Positions 7,998 through 18,089 are shown, counted from the first letter of the stretch. The stretch is DNA of 39,999 nt from Catenulispora rubra (GCF_015356825.1 NZ_JAACYW010000081.1:1-39999); one strand, 5' to 3'. Made by a program: numbers and translations. The notes: a model not told the origin generated them from the letters alone.

Positions 7998-9331
7998 CAG
8001 AGGTCTCCTTCGGAGAACAGCAACGCCAGATCGCCCAGTGTGTTCATGGTCAAGATCGCCGGTGCTCTCCCGAATGCCCCGGTTCGGGCTCCGGGATCGA
8101 CCCGCAGCAGCACGGTGCGGGCTGACTCCGGAACGCGTGCCGCGGCCCGGAACAGCTCGCCGGAGTCGGGCACCCCTCCGGTCACCACGACCACCGCCGT
8201 GGCGTGCGGAGCCTCGTGGACGCCCCGGTCGACCAGCTCGCCGAGCGTGAGCTCGGTCGGCAGCGCCCGGGCACAGGCATCCAGGACCGCGCGGTCCGTG
8301 GCATCGGGAGCCGTCCGGTCGCAGACCACGACGCTGGCTTCCAGCTCGTTGTCGAGCGCGCACAGCGCCAGCGACGCTGCCGCCGAGATCGCGGTCTCCA
8401 GATCCTCGCCGTCCCGATAGGCCGCGGTCCGGCCGTCGACCGCGACCAGCAGGTGGGTACGGCGCGTTTCCTGGTACTGCCGCACGACCAGGCCGGTGCC
8501 GGTGCCTAGGGACCGAGCCCGGGCCGAACTGCGCCAGTGGACGTGCCTGGGGTCGTCCCCGGGCACGTAGTCGCGCAGCGCGTGGAAGGCGAGATCGCTC
8601 GGGGACAGCGCATCCGCGGTACGGCCCTCCAGGTCGTGCATGCGTCCGACGCCGAACGCCGGCAGCTCGATGTAGCGCGGGTGGACCAGGATCTCGGTGG
8701 CGCCGGTCCAGGTGACGGTTCGCCGCACTAGGCCGAGCGGGTCGCCGCGCACCGAAGTGGCTGGGCCGACGGTGATGACAGACCGTCTGCGCGCGCCGAT
8801 CTCGAAAGGCTCGAAGCCGTGCGCGGCGCCCGGCTTGAGCCGCGGCACCTGGAAAGGCGGTCCCGGTTTCCCGCCGACCGGGATCTCCAAATCCACCGGC
8901 AGCAGCCGGCGCTTGGCGATGTTGACGACGCCGACCGTACAGGCGCCGGGCTGTCCGATCCGCAGGCGCCGGGGTTCGGTCCGGACCTCGATGGCGAGCT
9001 CGGTGCGGCCGACACCGAACAGCAGACTTCCGAGCAGGACCAGCATGCAGAAGGCTGCCAGTGCGGAGAATTCGATCCAGTGCAAGCCGGTCCCCAGGAT
9101 CCAGGCCGTGGCCGCGCCGACCACGACGCTCCAGCCCAGCGGAGTCACCGCGGCGAGCAACGGAGCCCGGCCCACAGTTCGGGCGACGGCGTGGGCGGTG
9201 ATGCTCGGGAGGCTCCGAGCCCTGACCCGGGCCGAGATCCTCGGTCCGAAGCCGCGCGCGTTCCCTGCCGCATCATCCGTGGCGGATCCGGCCGACCGGA
9301 GCGCTCGCGCGCCCCGCTGAAGAATCGTCAT
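7994..9331 (-). CDS. DUF58 (von Willebrand-like) membrane-associated protein
   Basis: The 445-aa protein has two adjacent hydrophobic helices near residues 65-110 and a C-terminal DUF58 domain. The domain signature is clear at HALRDYVPGDDPRHVHW followed by RSSARARSL and VVRQYQETR, and the later LLVAVDGR segment resembles the first strand of a vWA fold. Proteins of this family usually sit beside MoxR ATPases and transglutaminase-fold proteins and are thought to act as their adaptor; the reaction is unknown. I chose ATG at 9331, 13 bases after the MoxR stop; the open frame extends to 9376 but would overlap MoxR. The Shine-Dalgarno sequence is weak (CAGGG), which fits coupling to MoxR translation. 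Confidence 0.87.
   Translation of the reverse strand: MTILQRGARALRSAGSATDDAAGNARGFGPRISARVRARSLPSITAHAVARTVGRAPLLAAVTPLGWSVVVGAATAWILGTGLHWIEFSALAAFCMLVLLGSLLFGVGRTELAIEVRTEPRRLRIGQPGACTVGVVNIAKRRLLPVDLEIPVGGKPGPPFQVPRLKPGAAHGFEPFEIGARRRSVITVGPATSVRGDPLGLVRRTVTWTGATEILVHPRYIELPAFGVGRMHDLEGRTADALSPSDLAFHALRDYVPGDDPRHVHWRSSARARSLGTGTGLVVRQYQETRRTHLLVAVDGRTAAYRDGEDLETAISAAASLALCALDNELEASVVVCDRTAPDATDRAVLDACARALPTELTLGELVDRGVHEAPHATAVVVVTGGVPDSGELFRAAARVPESARTVLLRVDPGARTGAFGRAPAILTMNTLGDLALLFSEGDLW
8005..8010 (-). promoter_or_regulatory. Ribosome-binding site fixing the transglutaminase-like GTG start
   Basis: AAGGAG on the minus strand ends seven bases before the GTG at 7997, inside the last codons of the DUF58 gene. 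It decides the start against the much longer upstream open frame. Confidence 0.7.
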
Positions 9332-9344
9332 CGCCGGCGCCCTG

Positions 9345-10313
9345 TCAGAACGCGCGCCGCAGCGGCGCCTTGACATCGATGAAGATGTCGTCGATCACGG
9401 TCTCTACGTCGTCACCGTTCAGCCGTGCCTCCTGGTTGAGCCGGATCCGGTGGCCGAGCACCGGGACCGCGAGCCGGCGGATGTCGTCGGGCGTGACGAA
9501 GGGCCGGCCGTCCGCGGCCGCCCAGGTCTTGGCGGCGCGCACGTAGGCCAGACAGCCGCGGGTGGACACGCCGAGCTTGACCTTCGGGTGCTCGCGGGAC
9601 ATGTCAGCGATGTCGCTGACGTAGCCGAGGATTTCGTCGCGGACCGTGACGTGGTCGGCCACCAGGCCAAGCTCTTCGACCATCGGGGCGGTGATCGCCG
9701 GTCGGACCAGCTCCGTGCGGTCCCGCAGGGATACGCCCGACAGAACCTGCATCAGCGAGTCCCGGTCCGGATAGCCCAGGGCCGTGCGCATCAGGAACCT
9801 GTCGATCTGCGCCTCCGGAAGCGGGTAGGTGCCGGCGTTGTCGATCGGGTTCTGCGTCGCGATGACCATGAACGGCCGGCCGACCTCGTGGGTCTGGCCG
9901 TCCACCGTCACCCGCCCCTCCTCCATGACCTCCAACAGGGCCGACTGGGTCTTCGGCGAGGCGCGGTTGATCTCGTCGGCGAGCACGATCGAGTGGAAGA
10001 CCGGGCCGGGGACGAACTCGAACTGCTGCTGCCTCTGGTCATAGATCTGCACGCCGGTGATGTCCGAGGGCAGCAGATCCGGGGTGAACTGGATCCGGGC
10101 GCTGGTCCCGGCGACCGAGCGGGCGATCGCCCGGGCCAGCGAGGTCTTCCCGGTGCCGGGCAGGTCCTCCAGCAGCAGGTGGCCGCCGGAGACCATACAG
10201 GTCAGAGCCAGCCGGACCACATCCTGCTTACCCAGCAGAGCGACGCTGACGGCGTCCACCATCCGCTCGAAGGCTGCGGCGAAGTGGCGGGCGTCTTCCT
10301 CGTTCATGGTCAT
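9345..10313 (-). CDS. MoxR-family AAA+ ATPase
   Basis: The 322-aa protein is a complete MoxR ATPase. It shows Walker A LPGTGKTSLA near residue 51, Walker B IVLADEINR near 109, the sensor stretch ATQNPID, the PLPEAQIDRF segment typical of the MoxR clade, and the C-terminal lid. MoxR proteins act as chaperones that assemble or activate partner complexes, most often with vWA or DUF58 proteins, here encoded directly after it. The start is ATG at 10313, with GAGGGG eight bases upstream, 14 bases after the stop of the giant gene. A second ATG two codons later is possible. The longer open frame to 10745 lies inside the giant gene and is a shadow. Confidence 0.93.
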   Translation of the reverse strand: MTMNEEDARHFAAAFERMVDAVSVALLGKQDVVRLALTCMVSGGHLLLEDLPGTGKTSLARAIARSVAGTSARIQFTPDLLPSDITGVQIYDQRQQQFEFVPGPVFHSIVLADEINRASPKTQSALLEVMEEGRVTVDGQTHEVGRPFMVIATQNPIDNAGTYPLPEAQIDRFLMRTALGYPDRDSLMQVLSGVSLRDRTELVRPAITAPMVEELGLVADHVTVRDEILGYVSDIADMSREHPKVKLGVSTRGCLAYVRAAKTWAAADGRPFVTPDDIRRLAVPVLGHRIRLNQEARLNGDDVETVIDDIFIDVKAPLRRAF

Positions 10314-10321
10314 GCTGTGTT

Positions 10322-10327
10322 CCCCTC
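10322..10327 (-). promoter_or_regulatory. Ribosome-binding site of the MoxR gene
   Basis: GAGGGG on the minus strand, eight bases before ATG 10313, in the short gap after the giant gene. It places the true start at 10313, not inside the giant gene. Confidence 0.6.
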
Positions 10328-13300
10328 TCAGTACCATCGCATCGATCCGCTGACGCCGTTGCAGGTCACAGTGACCGTGGTGCCGGGCCAGCCGTACCAG
10401 TTGATGGAGTCGTGGCTGTCGTTCGGGCCGTACGTCTGGACGAACCAGCCTCCGTTGCCGTGAGTGCTGTTGAAGGTGCAGCTCACGCTGCCGCCGAAGT
10501 AGGCGGTCTGGACGTGGACGTAGGCGCAGGACCTGTCGGTGCAGCTGCCGCCGTTGCACGCCGAACCGCCGCCCCCGCCGCACGCGGTCCCCTTCGTGAC
10601 GGTGACGCTCGGCGACGGGGGCGGCGGCGGCGGTGCGGGGGTGCTCTGCTGGGCGCTCTGGTTCAGCGACGCCCGCCCCGAGTCGGACACCGTGACGGTG
10701 ATGGTGTCCGTGGCGCTGTAGCCCATCGTGTCCGAGCCGCTCCAACTCCAGCCGCTGGTTCCGGTGCCGAAGGTCTGCGTCTGCTTGCTCGTCCGCACGG
10801 TGACCGTCGCGGGCCTGCCGTTCGGGTCGACCGAGACCGTGAAGTTCACGGTCTGCGCGTTGGCCGACGTCGAGATCGCCAGGTTCTTCAACGGCCCGTA
10901 GGCCGTGACGTCGGTCCCGACGGTGCTGTCACAGGGATTGCCCGCGTAGGCCCCGCCCGGGCTCCCATTGCAGTCGCTCACGTTCAGCGTGACGGTCGTG
11001 CCGTTGGGCAGTCCGTCCACGGTCTCCGTCACGTGGGACTGCCCGCTCGCGGGCATCGTCCACGTTCCGCAGCTCCCGCCACTCCACGTGCAGCGCACGG
11101 TGGAGGACACGCCGTGCGAGGCGGGTGCGTCGAACTGCAGCCGCGCCTGGCCGTCGGTGCCCGTGGGCGTGGCCGAGACGCCGGTGATCGGATCCGGCGT
11201 GGCGGTGGCCACCATCTGTGCCGCGGGGCCGGGCGGCGAGGTGTGTCCGGAGCCCGAGCCGGCGTCGGCGTTGGCCGCCGTGACGGTGTACGAATACACG
11301 GTCCCGTCGTTGGCCAGGCCGTCGTCGGTGCACGAGGCCGTCGCCACGTTCGTGCAGACCGTCTTCGTGCCGTTGCCCGTCCGGGTCACCGTGTACGTCG
11401 TCGGGCCCGGTCCGTTCGGGTCGGCCGGGGTCCAGGACACCGAAACCGCGCGGCTGGCCGCGTCCGCGGAATTGACCGAGGTCAGCGACGGTGCGCCCGG
11501 GGTCTTCGGGATCCCGGCCGACTGCCCGGTGACGTTCGCCGACGGACCGGTGCCCTGGGCGTTCACGGCCACGACGGTGAAGGTGTACTGGTCGTCGTTG
11601 GCGAGCCCGGTGGCGGTGATTGCCGGGCCGGTGACGCTCTGCCGTCCGCCACCGGTCCAGGTGACCAGGTAGGTCTGCACCGGGGTGCCGTCATCCGGCG
11701 GCGGGTTCCACGTCAGGTGCAGTGTTCCGTCCTGTGGCAGCGAGGCTGCCAGCCCGGTCACCGCGCCCGGCACGGTGTTCGGAACGGCCGGCGCCGAGGG
11801 CGCGCTCGGCCGGCCCTGCCCCACCAGGTTCGTCGCGCGCACCGTGAAGCTGTAGGCGGTCCCGTTCGCCAGGCCCGTGATGGTGCACGGCGAGCCGGGG
11901 CAGGTCTGGCGGTGCCCGGCAGCGTCGACCTCGTAGGACAGGATCGGCGCGCCGTTGTCGGCCGGGGCCGCCCACGACAGGTCCACGCTGTGGCTCAGGA
12001 CCGTCCGCCCCACCACCGGGGCGCCCGGCGCGTCGGGCAAGCCCAGGACGTGCAGCGTGATCAGGCCCGCCGCGGTCCGGTCGGCGCGGGTCCGATCGGC
12101 CACATCGCTCACGGTGACGCTGAACGTCATCGTGCCCTTCGACGCGGCGCCCGGTGTGATGCGGACTGTCGCGCCGGCGGCGGTCGCCGTAGCGGCCAGA
12201 CCGGACTCCTGATGCACGGCAACGACCGAGACCACCGGATCCCGAAGTTCGGAACGGACGTAGGAGGCCAGGTCCACGGTCCTCGTCTCGCCGGCTTTCA
12301 CACCGTCGACCGTGATCGGCACGACCGAGGGCGGCGGCGCCGCCTCGACGCGTACCGCCAGCGTCGACTGCGCGGAGGCGACTCCGGCGACGCCGATGTC
12401 GATCGACCCCTGCGTGCCGGGCACGGCCTTGCCGTCCGCGGCCAGCGTGAGCGTCGCACCCTGCGGCTGCGGCAGGGACATGCCGCCGACCTGCGTGTGC
12501 CAGCGGGCCGTATAGCGCAACCCGGCCAGCGTCGCCAGATCGCCGACCCAGACATGGCACACCGAGACCAGGTCGACCGCGGCCGTCGGTCCGCCCTCGA
12601 CGAGCGTCAGCGGATCGCTCGGACACCGCAGGACCGGAGTGTCCCTACCCACCTGCACCGGGATCGTCAGGACCGCGACCTGCGCGGCCGGATCGGTCAG
12701 GGAGCTGCCGTCGGTGACCTCGAACGTCACCGCGGCCGGCCCCGTGTAGCCGCCGGCTGCCGAAAGCACCAGCTGCCCCACACCCTGGCTGCGGACGGTC
12801 AGGCCCGCGCGCGGCGCCGTCCAGAGACGATCGGTGGTGGTGAGCCGGACCGGCTTGCCCGCCGGGTCGGCCACGCGGCCGGCCAGGTTCACAGTCGTGC
12901 TGCCGTTCGCCGGAACGGTGATCGGCGAGGCGTCCGTGACATACGGCGCGCCGGTCCCCGCCGCCGGGACATGGATCAGGCCCAGCGACAGCGCCCCGCC
13001 GGTGTCCCGGACCTCGTAGGCGACGACGTGCGGCCGGTTGTCCAGCGAGACGACGACCTGTCCGGCCGAGGTTTGCGCGTGGGCGTCGAAGGCGCGGGTC
13101 ACCGCGATCGGGGCGCCGATGTCGTCGGGATCAGAGCACTGTTTCGCGATGTCCACGGTCACGCTCGCCGCACCGGCCGGTTTCGGATATGCGTCCACGC
13201 ATACCGCGGGGATGTCGTATCCGGCGCGGCCGTGCACAGTCACCGTCGCCAGGGACGGCGTGCCGACCCCGTCGCCGACCCCGTAGGAGACCACCAGCGG

Positions 13301-16300
13301 CCTGCCGTTCGCCGGCGGCGCCGTCAGCTGGATCGGGCCCCGGAGCCCGGTCGACGCGGTTCCGGCCGGGAGGTCCGGGTTGAGCTTGGCCAGCGGCTCC
13401 AGGGTGACGGTGTCGTCCGGCGCGATGATGTCGTTCGCCAGGACGTCGACCGCGATCCGGGCCCCGGGGGCCGCGGTCACGTCGTCGTCGACGGCGACCG
13501 GCGGCTGCGGCGGACCCGGGGGGACGACCGCGATCCGCACACTCGCCGTACCCGAGCCGCCGTACGGGTCCACGACCCGGTAATCGAACTCTTCGGTCCC
13601 GGACACGGTGGGGAAGGCCTGGTAGGTCAGCGAGGTCGCGTTCCAGGACAGGACCCGGCCCAGGGCCGGCGCCGAGGCCAGGCCGGTCATGGCGACCGAG
13701 TCGCCGTCGGGATCGGCTCCGGCCGTGGCGATCGGGATCGTTATGGTGTCGCCGGCCACGGCGCGGGCTTCCACGTCATAGGGCTCCGGCGAACGGTTCG
13801 GGTTCGCCGGCGACGGCAGCGGTTCGACGGTGATGTGCACGCGGCCGACCGCCGAGCCGCCGCCCGGGTTGCGCACCACATAGTCCGTCTCGACGGTCAG
13901 CGGCGTGAGGACCGTCGCCGGGGCCGCATAGCGGACGGTCGAACCGGCGACGTAGGCGGATCCGACGCCGGTGGTGCCGCCGTCGGGACCGATGACGCGG
14001 AGCGTGCCGGGATTCGGCACTCCCTGCACGTCGGCGTCCAGGCTCAGCGGCGCTCCGCCGGGGTCGGTGTCGTCATCCAGGACAGGCACGGCGACGCTGT
14101 CGCCGGCCCGGACCGTCGCTTCGCTGTCGCCCGCGACCGGGGTGTCGACATCCGGAGGCGGAAGCTGCGTAACGGTGATCTCGCCAATGACCGGCGCCGT
14201 CTGGCCGTCGGTGATCGTGTAGTGCACGATCCGCGACGCCGGGGCCAGCGTCGGCGTCAGAGCCCTGATGCTGACCCAGCGTCCGTCGACGACCGCCGCG
14301 GCCACTTGGCCGGGGTCCGACGGCGTCGCGCCCTGGACGGCCAGCAGCGCGCCGGACGGGTCGTAGTCCGCGGCCGGCACGTCGACGCGTGTCGGCTGCT
14401 GGCCGTGCAGCACCGCCGCGATGGGGACCGTCACCGGTGGCAGGGCCGTGGCCGGAACCGCCACGACGTCGACCCGGATCGTGCCCGGTGAGAACGGCGC
14501 GTCCCCGAAGCGTGCGGTGTACGAGAACACGAACGTGCCCGGACGGTCCGCGACCACGGTGACCGTGCCGGTCCTCTGGTCTGTGGCCGCCTGGGCACCG
14601 GCGGGACTGGCGAGCGCGGAGGCCAGGGCGAGCTGGGCTGAGGGGTCCAGCGGGTCGGACCCGGGCAGGTCGTTGTCCAGCGGGTGCACCACGATCGGCC
14701 GCCCGACTTCGCCGCGCGCCAGGTCCGGCTCGGTGACCGCGGCCGTCGGCCGGGCCGTCGGGGCCTGTACGGCGATCGTCACCGTACCGGACACCGGGGC
14801 GCCGACCCCGTCGGAGACCTGGTAGTTCACGGTCTGGGTGCCGGGCGTCGCCGGCGCCGTGTAGTCCAGGAACCCGTCCGGGCTCGCGACCGCGGTCCCC
14901 GCCTTGGCCGTCGCCGAGGCCAGCGACAGGGGGTCGCCGTCGGGATCACGCCAATCGGCAAGGACCGGCAGATCAAGGCGGGCGCCTTCGGTGACCGGGT
15001 ACGGCTTCGGCTGGTAGCCGGTCCGCAGCTGTGGGACGCCGTTCTCGTCGGGCGTCCTTACTGTGACCGTCACCGCGGCGTTCGCACTCAGGCCCTTCCC
15101 GTCGTCGACGGTGTACCGGAATTCGACGGTGCCGCGCGCATCCGCTCCGAGAGTCAGGGCGACGGTCTGGCCGTCGGGAGAGATCGCGGTGCCGGCGGAC
15201 GCCGCGGAGGGCTTCGTGACCTGCGATACCGCCAGGACGTTTCCGGCCGGATCGGAGTCGTTGTCCAGGACGTGCAGCAGCGTGGTGCGCCCGGGACGCG
15301 CTCCGAGATGGTCGTCGACCGCCTTCGGCGGCTTCTTGCGCGCCGAGTCGTCGTTGCCGGTGTTCTGCTGGGGATCGCCGGCTTTCGGCGACGGCGGCGG
15401 GTGCGTGGCGGACCAGTCGTCGACCCTGCGCTGGTCGGTCAGGTCCCAGACCGCGCCGTTCGTGAGGTCGTTGAGCACCAGGGAGCCGCGGTTCTGGCGG
15501 AACGCGGGGCGGGTGAGCGCCACGTCGTTGTCGACGTCCCCGCGCGTAGCGGGCCGGCCGCCGCACGACTGGACGTAGTTGAACGCCGATCCGGCCCAGG
15601 CCGCGTTGACACAGCCGTTCAGCAGAACCGGTGCCGCGGGAGTCCCGGTGCCGGAGTGGTAAAGCACTGCGACCGAGCCCGAGGACAGGTCGACCGCGTC
15701 CAGCGCCGTGGGGGTCGCGACGACGACGGTCGCGGCGGCCGGCCCGGGCGTCTGGAGCACGGCTGCCGGATCCGGCTCGGGAATCTGCACCGTGGGTCCG
15801 CCGGCCACGGACAGCGTGCCGGAGTCGGCGTCGAAGGAGACCAGACGCGAGCCGACGACCGTGGCCTGAAACCCGGACCGGCCCGGGTCCTGGGCGGAAG
15901 TGCCCGGCCGGCCCGAGTTCGAGCCCTGAGTCGTCAGGGCGGCGCCGGCGGCTGTGGCGGAGCCGAGCTGACCGTATACGGGCGCTGCGAGCATGCCGTC
16001 GTGCCCGGCCGAGATCGTGACGGTCTTCCCGGCGGCGGACAGCGCGTGGACGGCCCCGTCCAAGCCGACCGCCAGGCCGGCGCCCGTCGCGCCGAGCTTG
16101 GCCGTCGGCGGAGCCGTGGTCGGATCGACGGCCGCCAAGGAGGTCAGGCCCGCCGAGCTCACCCGCATCGCCCAGACCTGGCCCGCCTTGGGATCCAGGA
16201 GCGCCAGCGTGCCGCCGGCCAGCTCGACTTGGTCCGCGGCCGGCACCGGGATCGACTGGCCGGCCTGCGCGACGGCGCGGTCGACGTCGACCGGGTAGAG

Positions 16301-16609
16301 CCGGCCCGCCGCGCGGTCCCACGCGGCGACGGCCGAGCCGTCCTGGAGCACGTCCAACTGATAGGCCTCCTGCGCCTGGCCCGGCGGGTTGAAGAACCCG
16401 TCGAGCTGGCCGGCCGGCTTGTTGACCCGGCCGAACTCGCCGTCGCGGTCGCTGGTGACCCAGATGCCGCCGTCGTTGAGGTCGGCGTGCCGCGCGGTGT
16501 ACCCGGTCGCGAACACCGCCGAGGCCACCAGGGCGGTGACGCTCGCCGCCAGGGCGGTCCCGGACGCGGCGCGGCGCCAGCGCCGCGGTATCCCGTTGGG
16601 GACGATCAT
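10328..16609 (-). CDS. Giant membrane-anchored surface protein with propeller-like, Ig/cadherin-like and Fn3 domains
   Basis: The 2,093-aa protein begins with a basic stretch and a hydrophobic helix (about residues 17-37) that can serve as signal anchor. Residues about 40-400 look like a repeat-built beta-propeller. A Pro/Lys-rich linker follows, then from about 428 a long series of Ig/cadherin-like modules, several with the DNDxDP or DPDGD motif seen in bacterial Ig repeats (for example VLDNDSDPAG, WRDPDGDPLS, VLDDDTDPGG). From about 1525 there are at least three Fn3 modules (PGAPVVG, VPGAVTGLAAS, TPGAPSLTSV starts). A proline-rich spacer near 1990-2000 leads to a Gly/Cys-rich C-terminal domain with six cysteines. 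It is probably a long extracellular fibre or adhesin. It starts 25 bp after the kinase stop codon; the AGGGAG site is about 12 bases from the ATG. Function is inferred only from architecture. Confidence 0.88.
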   Translation of the reverse strand: MIVPNGIPRRWRRAASGTALAASVTALVASAVFATGYTARHADLNDGGIWVTSDRDGEFGRVNKPAGQLDGFFNPPGQAQEAYQLDVLQDGSAVAAWDRAAGRLYPVDVDRAVAQAGQSIPVPAADQVELAGGTLALLDPKAGQVWAMRVSSAGLTSLAAVDPTTAPPTAKLGATGAGLAVGLDGAVHALSAAGKTVTISAGHDGMLAAPVYGQLGSATAAGAALTTQGSNSGRPGTSAQDPGRSGFQATVVGSRLVSFDADSGTLSVAGGPTVQIPEPDPAAVLQTPGPAAATVVVATPTALDAVDLSSGSVAVLYHSGTGTPAAPVLLNGCVNAAWAGSAFNYVQSCGGRPATRGDVDNDVALTRPAFRQNRGSLVLNDLTNGAVWDLTDQRRVDDWSATHPPPSPKAGDPQQNTGNDDSARKKPPKAVDDHLGARPGRTTLLHVLDNDSDPAGNVLAVSQVTKPSAASAGTAISPDGQTVALTLGADARGTVEFRYTVDDGKGLSANAAVTVTVRTPDENGVPQLRTGYQPKPYPVTEGARLDLPVLADWRDPDGDPLSLASATAKAGTAVASPDGFLDYTAPATPGTQTVNYQVSDGVGAPVSGTVTIAVQAPTARPTAAVTEPDLARGEVGRPIVVHPLDNDLPGSDPLDPSAQLALASALASPAGAQAATDQRTGTVTVVADRPGTFVFSYTARFGDAPFSPGTIRVDVVAVPATALPPVTVPIAAVLHGQQPTRVDVPAADYDPSGALLAVQGATPSDPGQVAAAVVDGRWVSIRALTPTLAPASRIVHYTITDGQTAPVIGEITVTQLPPPDVDTPVAGDSEATVRAGDSVAVPVLDDDTDPGGAPLSLDADVQGVPNPGTLRVIGPDGGTTGVGSAYVAGSTVRYAAPATVLTPLTVETDYVVRNPGGGSAVGRVHITVEPLPSPANPNRSPEPYDVEARAVAGDTITIPIATAGADPDGDSVAMTGLASAPALGRVLSWNATSLTYQAFPTVSGTEEFDYRVVDPYGGSGTASVRIAVVPPGPPQPPVAVDDDVTAAPGARIAVDVLANDIIAPDDTVTLEPLAKLNPDLPAGTASTGLRGPIQLTAPPANGRPLVVSYGVGDGVGTPSLATVTVHGRAGYDIPAVCVDAYPKPAGAASVTVDIAKQCSDPDDIGAPIAVTRAFDAHAQTSAGQVVVSLDNRPHVVAYEVRDTGGALSLGLIHVPAAGTGAPYVTDASPITVPANGSTTVNLAGRVADPAGKPVRLTTTDRLWTAPRAGLTVRSQGVGQLVLSAAGGYTGPAAVTFEVTDGSSLTDPAAQVAVLTIPVQVGRDTPVLRCPSDPLTLVEGGPTAAVDLVSVCHVWVGDLATLAGLRYTARWHTQVGGMSLPQPQGATLTLAADGKAVPGTQGSIDIGVAGVASAQSTLAVRVEAAPPPSVVPITVDGVKAGETRTVDLASYVRSELRDPVVSVVAVHQESGLAATATAAGATVRITPGAASKGTMTFSVTVSDVADRTRADRTAAGLITLHVLGLPDAPGAPVVGRTVLSHSVDLSWAAPADNGAPILSYEVDAAGHRQTCPGSPCTITGLANGTAYSFTVRATNLVGQGRPSAPSAPAVPNTVPGAVTGLAASLPQDGTLHLTWNPPPDDGTPVQTYLVTWTGGGRQSVTGPAITATGLANDDQYTFTVVAVNAQGTGPSANVTGQSAGIPKTPGAPSLTSVNSADAASRAVSVSWTPADPNGPGPTTYTVTRTGNGTKTVCTNVATASCTDDGLANDGTVYSYTVTAANADAGSGSGHTSPPGPAAQMVATATPDPITGVSATPTGTDGQARLQFDAPASHGVSSTVRCTWSGGSCGTWTMPASGQSHVTETVDGLPNGTTVTLNVSDCNGSPGGAYAGNPCDSTVGTDVTAYGPLKNLAISTSANAQTVNFTVSVDPNGRPATVTVRTSKQTQTFGTGTSGWSWSGSDTMGYSATDTITVTVSDSGRASLNQSAQQSTPAPPPPPPSPSVTVTKGTACGGGGGSACNGGSCTDRSCAYVHVQTAYFGGSVSCTFNSTHGNGGWFVQTYGPNDSHDSINWYGWPGTTVTVTCNGVSGSMRWY

Positions 16610-16634
16610 GGTCGTGTCAACTCCCTGTGCTGTT

Positions 16635-18089
16635 TCAGCTCCCGCAACCTTCGGGGGACCAGTCGGGCTGGGCGTCGCTCCCGTCGGCGCGGACGACCTT
16701 GACCTGCACGCACAGCCGGGTCCCGGCCGGATCGGGGAGGTCGAGGGCAGCGGTTCTGGTCACGCCGTGACGGGATCCGTCAGAGGTCTGCCATTGAAAG
16801 GTGTCGCTGGCCTGCGCGGCCGAGTAGTTCCAGGTGAAGTGCAGGGCGGCCGGGTTGGGGCGGGCGGCGGTCACAGCCGGCATGCCCGGCGGGAGATCCT
16901 CGCCGACCAGGCCGGCGCCGCCGGGTGCGGAGTCCCCGGTGCCCGACGCACTGGGCGCCGGGTTTCCATGTCCGCCGCCGGCCAGGACGGAGGCCGTGAT
17001 GACCGCGCCGCAGACGAGGACGGCGGCGGCACCCGCGGCGATCCGGTTTCTCCGGGCGCCGGTCCGGATGGGCCGTTCGACCGGCTCCGGCTCGGTGACC
17101 TTGATCTTTGTACGGTCCGGGTCGGATATGAGGTGGGACGGAGGTCCGGGCCGCAGTGATGTCTTGGACGACGGGTCCTCAGGACGGTCACCAGGCCTGA
17201 ACCGGCCGGCATCACCGCGCCGCTGAGTTGCGTCCGGTCCGGGCTCGGACCGGTGCCCGCCGAGCCGCTCGCCGATGGCTGTCAGCCGGGCGCACACCGT
17301 CGCGGCCGACCCCGGCCGCGACGCGGGCCTCGGAGCCAGCAGTGCGGTCACGAGCTGGTCGAGTTCGCGCGGCCCGCCAGGCAGCGCCAGTGCCGGCGCG
17401 GTCCGGGTCATGATCCGCTGCTCGATCTCGTCGACGGAATTCGCGCCCCCGGGATCGTGGAACGGCGACCGTCCTTTCAGGACATGCCACAGCGTCGCGC
17501 CCAGCGAGTACAGATCGGACTGCACGGTGGCCGCCTCGCCGGCCAGGGTCTCCCGCGGCGACCACGGCACCGAGACGTTGAACTCCGACGACGTCCGGGT
17601 TCCGGAGCGCGTACCGACGATGCCGAAGTCCGACAGATGGTAGCCGTGTTCGTTGATGAGGATGTTCGCCGGCTTCACGTCGCAGTGCACGAAGTCGGTC
17701 TCGTGCACCTTCGCGAGGGCGCCGGCGATCTGGATCCCGACCCGCACCGCCTCGGCGACCGGCAGTGGCCCGCCCAGCTTCACCCGGGTCAGCAGATCCC
17801 CGCCGGGGTAGTACGGCATGATCAGGATCCGCCGGCCGTCGGCCGCGGGCGGTGCGTCGATGATGCGCACGATGTGCGGATGCCCGTCGAACTGGGCCAT
17901 GGCCTCGACCTCGCCGGTCCGGCGCCGGGTGGTGGCCTCCGGGCCGAGGGCCTCCAGCACCTTCACCGCGACCTGCCGGCCGGTACCGACCTGCCGGTAG
18001 AGGTAGACGGTCGCGTGGCCGCCCTTCGCCAGGTCCCGGATGGGCGAGTAGCCGGAGATCTGCGGCGGCTCGCCGCTTCCCGATCTCAT
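16635..18089 (-). CDS. PknB-like membrane Ser/Thr protein kinase with Fn3-like ectodomain
   Basis: The 484-aa protein has an N-terminal kinase domain (about 12-270): a glycine loop LAKGGHATVY, Lys43 in VAVKVL, catalytic HCDVKPAN at 135-142 and DFG at 154-156. The HRD arginine is replaced by Cys136, so activation by the usual HRD-arginine contact may differ, but the catalytic Asp137 is present. A Pro/Arg-rich juxtamembrane segment precedes one helix at about 350-372, and an outside domain of about 110 aa that resembles an Fn3 module with two cysteines. It should autophosphorylate and sense something outside the cell. The ATG at 18089 overlaps the FHA gene stop by 4 bp. Its likely targets are the two FHA proteins encoded in the same run; that link is inference. 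Confidence 0.92.
   Translation of the reverse strand: MRSGSGEPPQISGYSPIRDLAKGGHATVYLYRQVGTGRQVAVKVLEALGPEATTRRRTGEVEAMAQFDGHPHIVRIIDAPPAADGRRILIMPYYPGGDLLTRVKLGGPLPVAEAVRVGIQIAGALAKVHETDFVHCDVKPANILINEHGYHLSDFGIVGTRSGTRTSSEFNVSVPWSPRETLAGEAATVQSDLYSLGATLWHVLKGRSPFHDPGGANSVDEIEQRIMTRTAPALALPGGPRELDQLVTALLAPRPASRPGSAATVCARLTAIGERLGGHRSEPGPDATQRRGDAGRFRPGDRPEDPSSKTSLRPGPPSHLISDPDRTKIKVTEPEPVERPIRTGARRNRIAAGAAAVLVCGAVITASVLAGGGHGNPAPSASGTGDSAPGGAGLVGEDLPPGMPAVTAARPNPAALHFTWNYSAAQASDTFQWQTSDGSRHGVTRTAALDLPDPAGTRLCVQVKVVRADGSDAQPDWSPEGCGS

Noticed and set aside
10412..14491. 1,359-codon open frame on the plus strand
   Set aside because: Antisense to the giant Ig/Fn3 gene; almost only Arg, Gly, Ala, Val and Asp, no motif and no ribosome-binding site.
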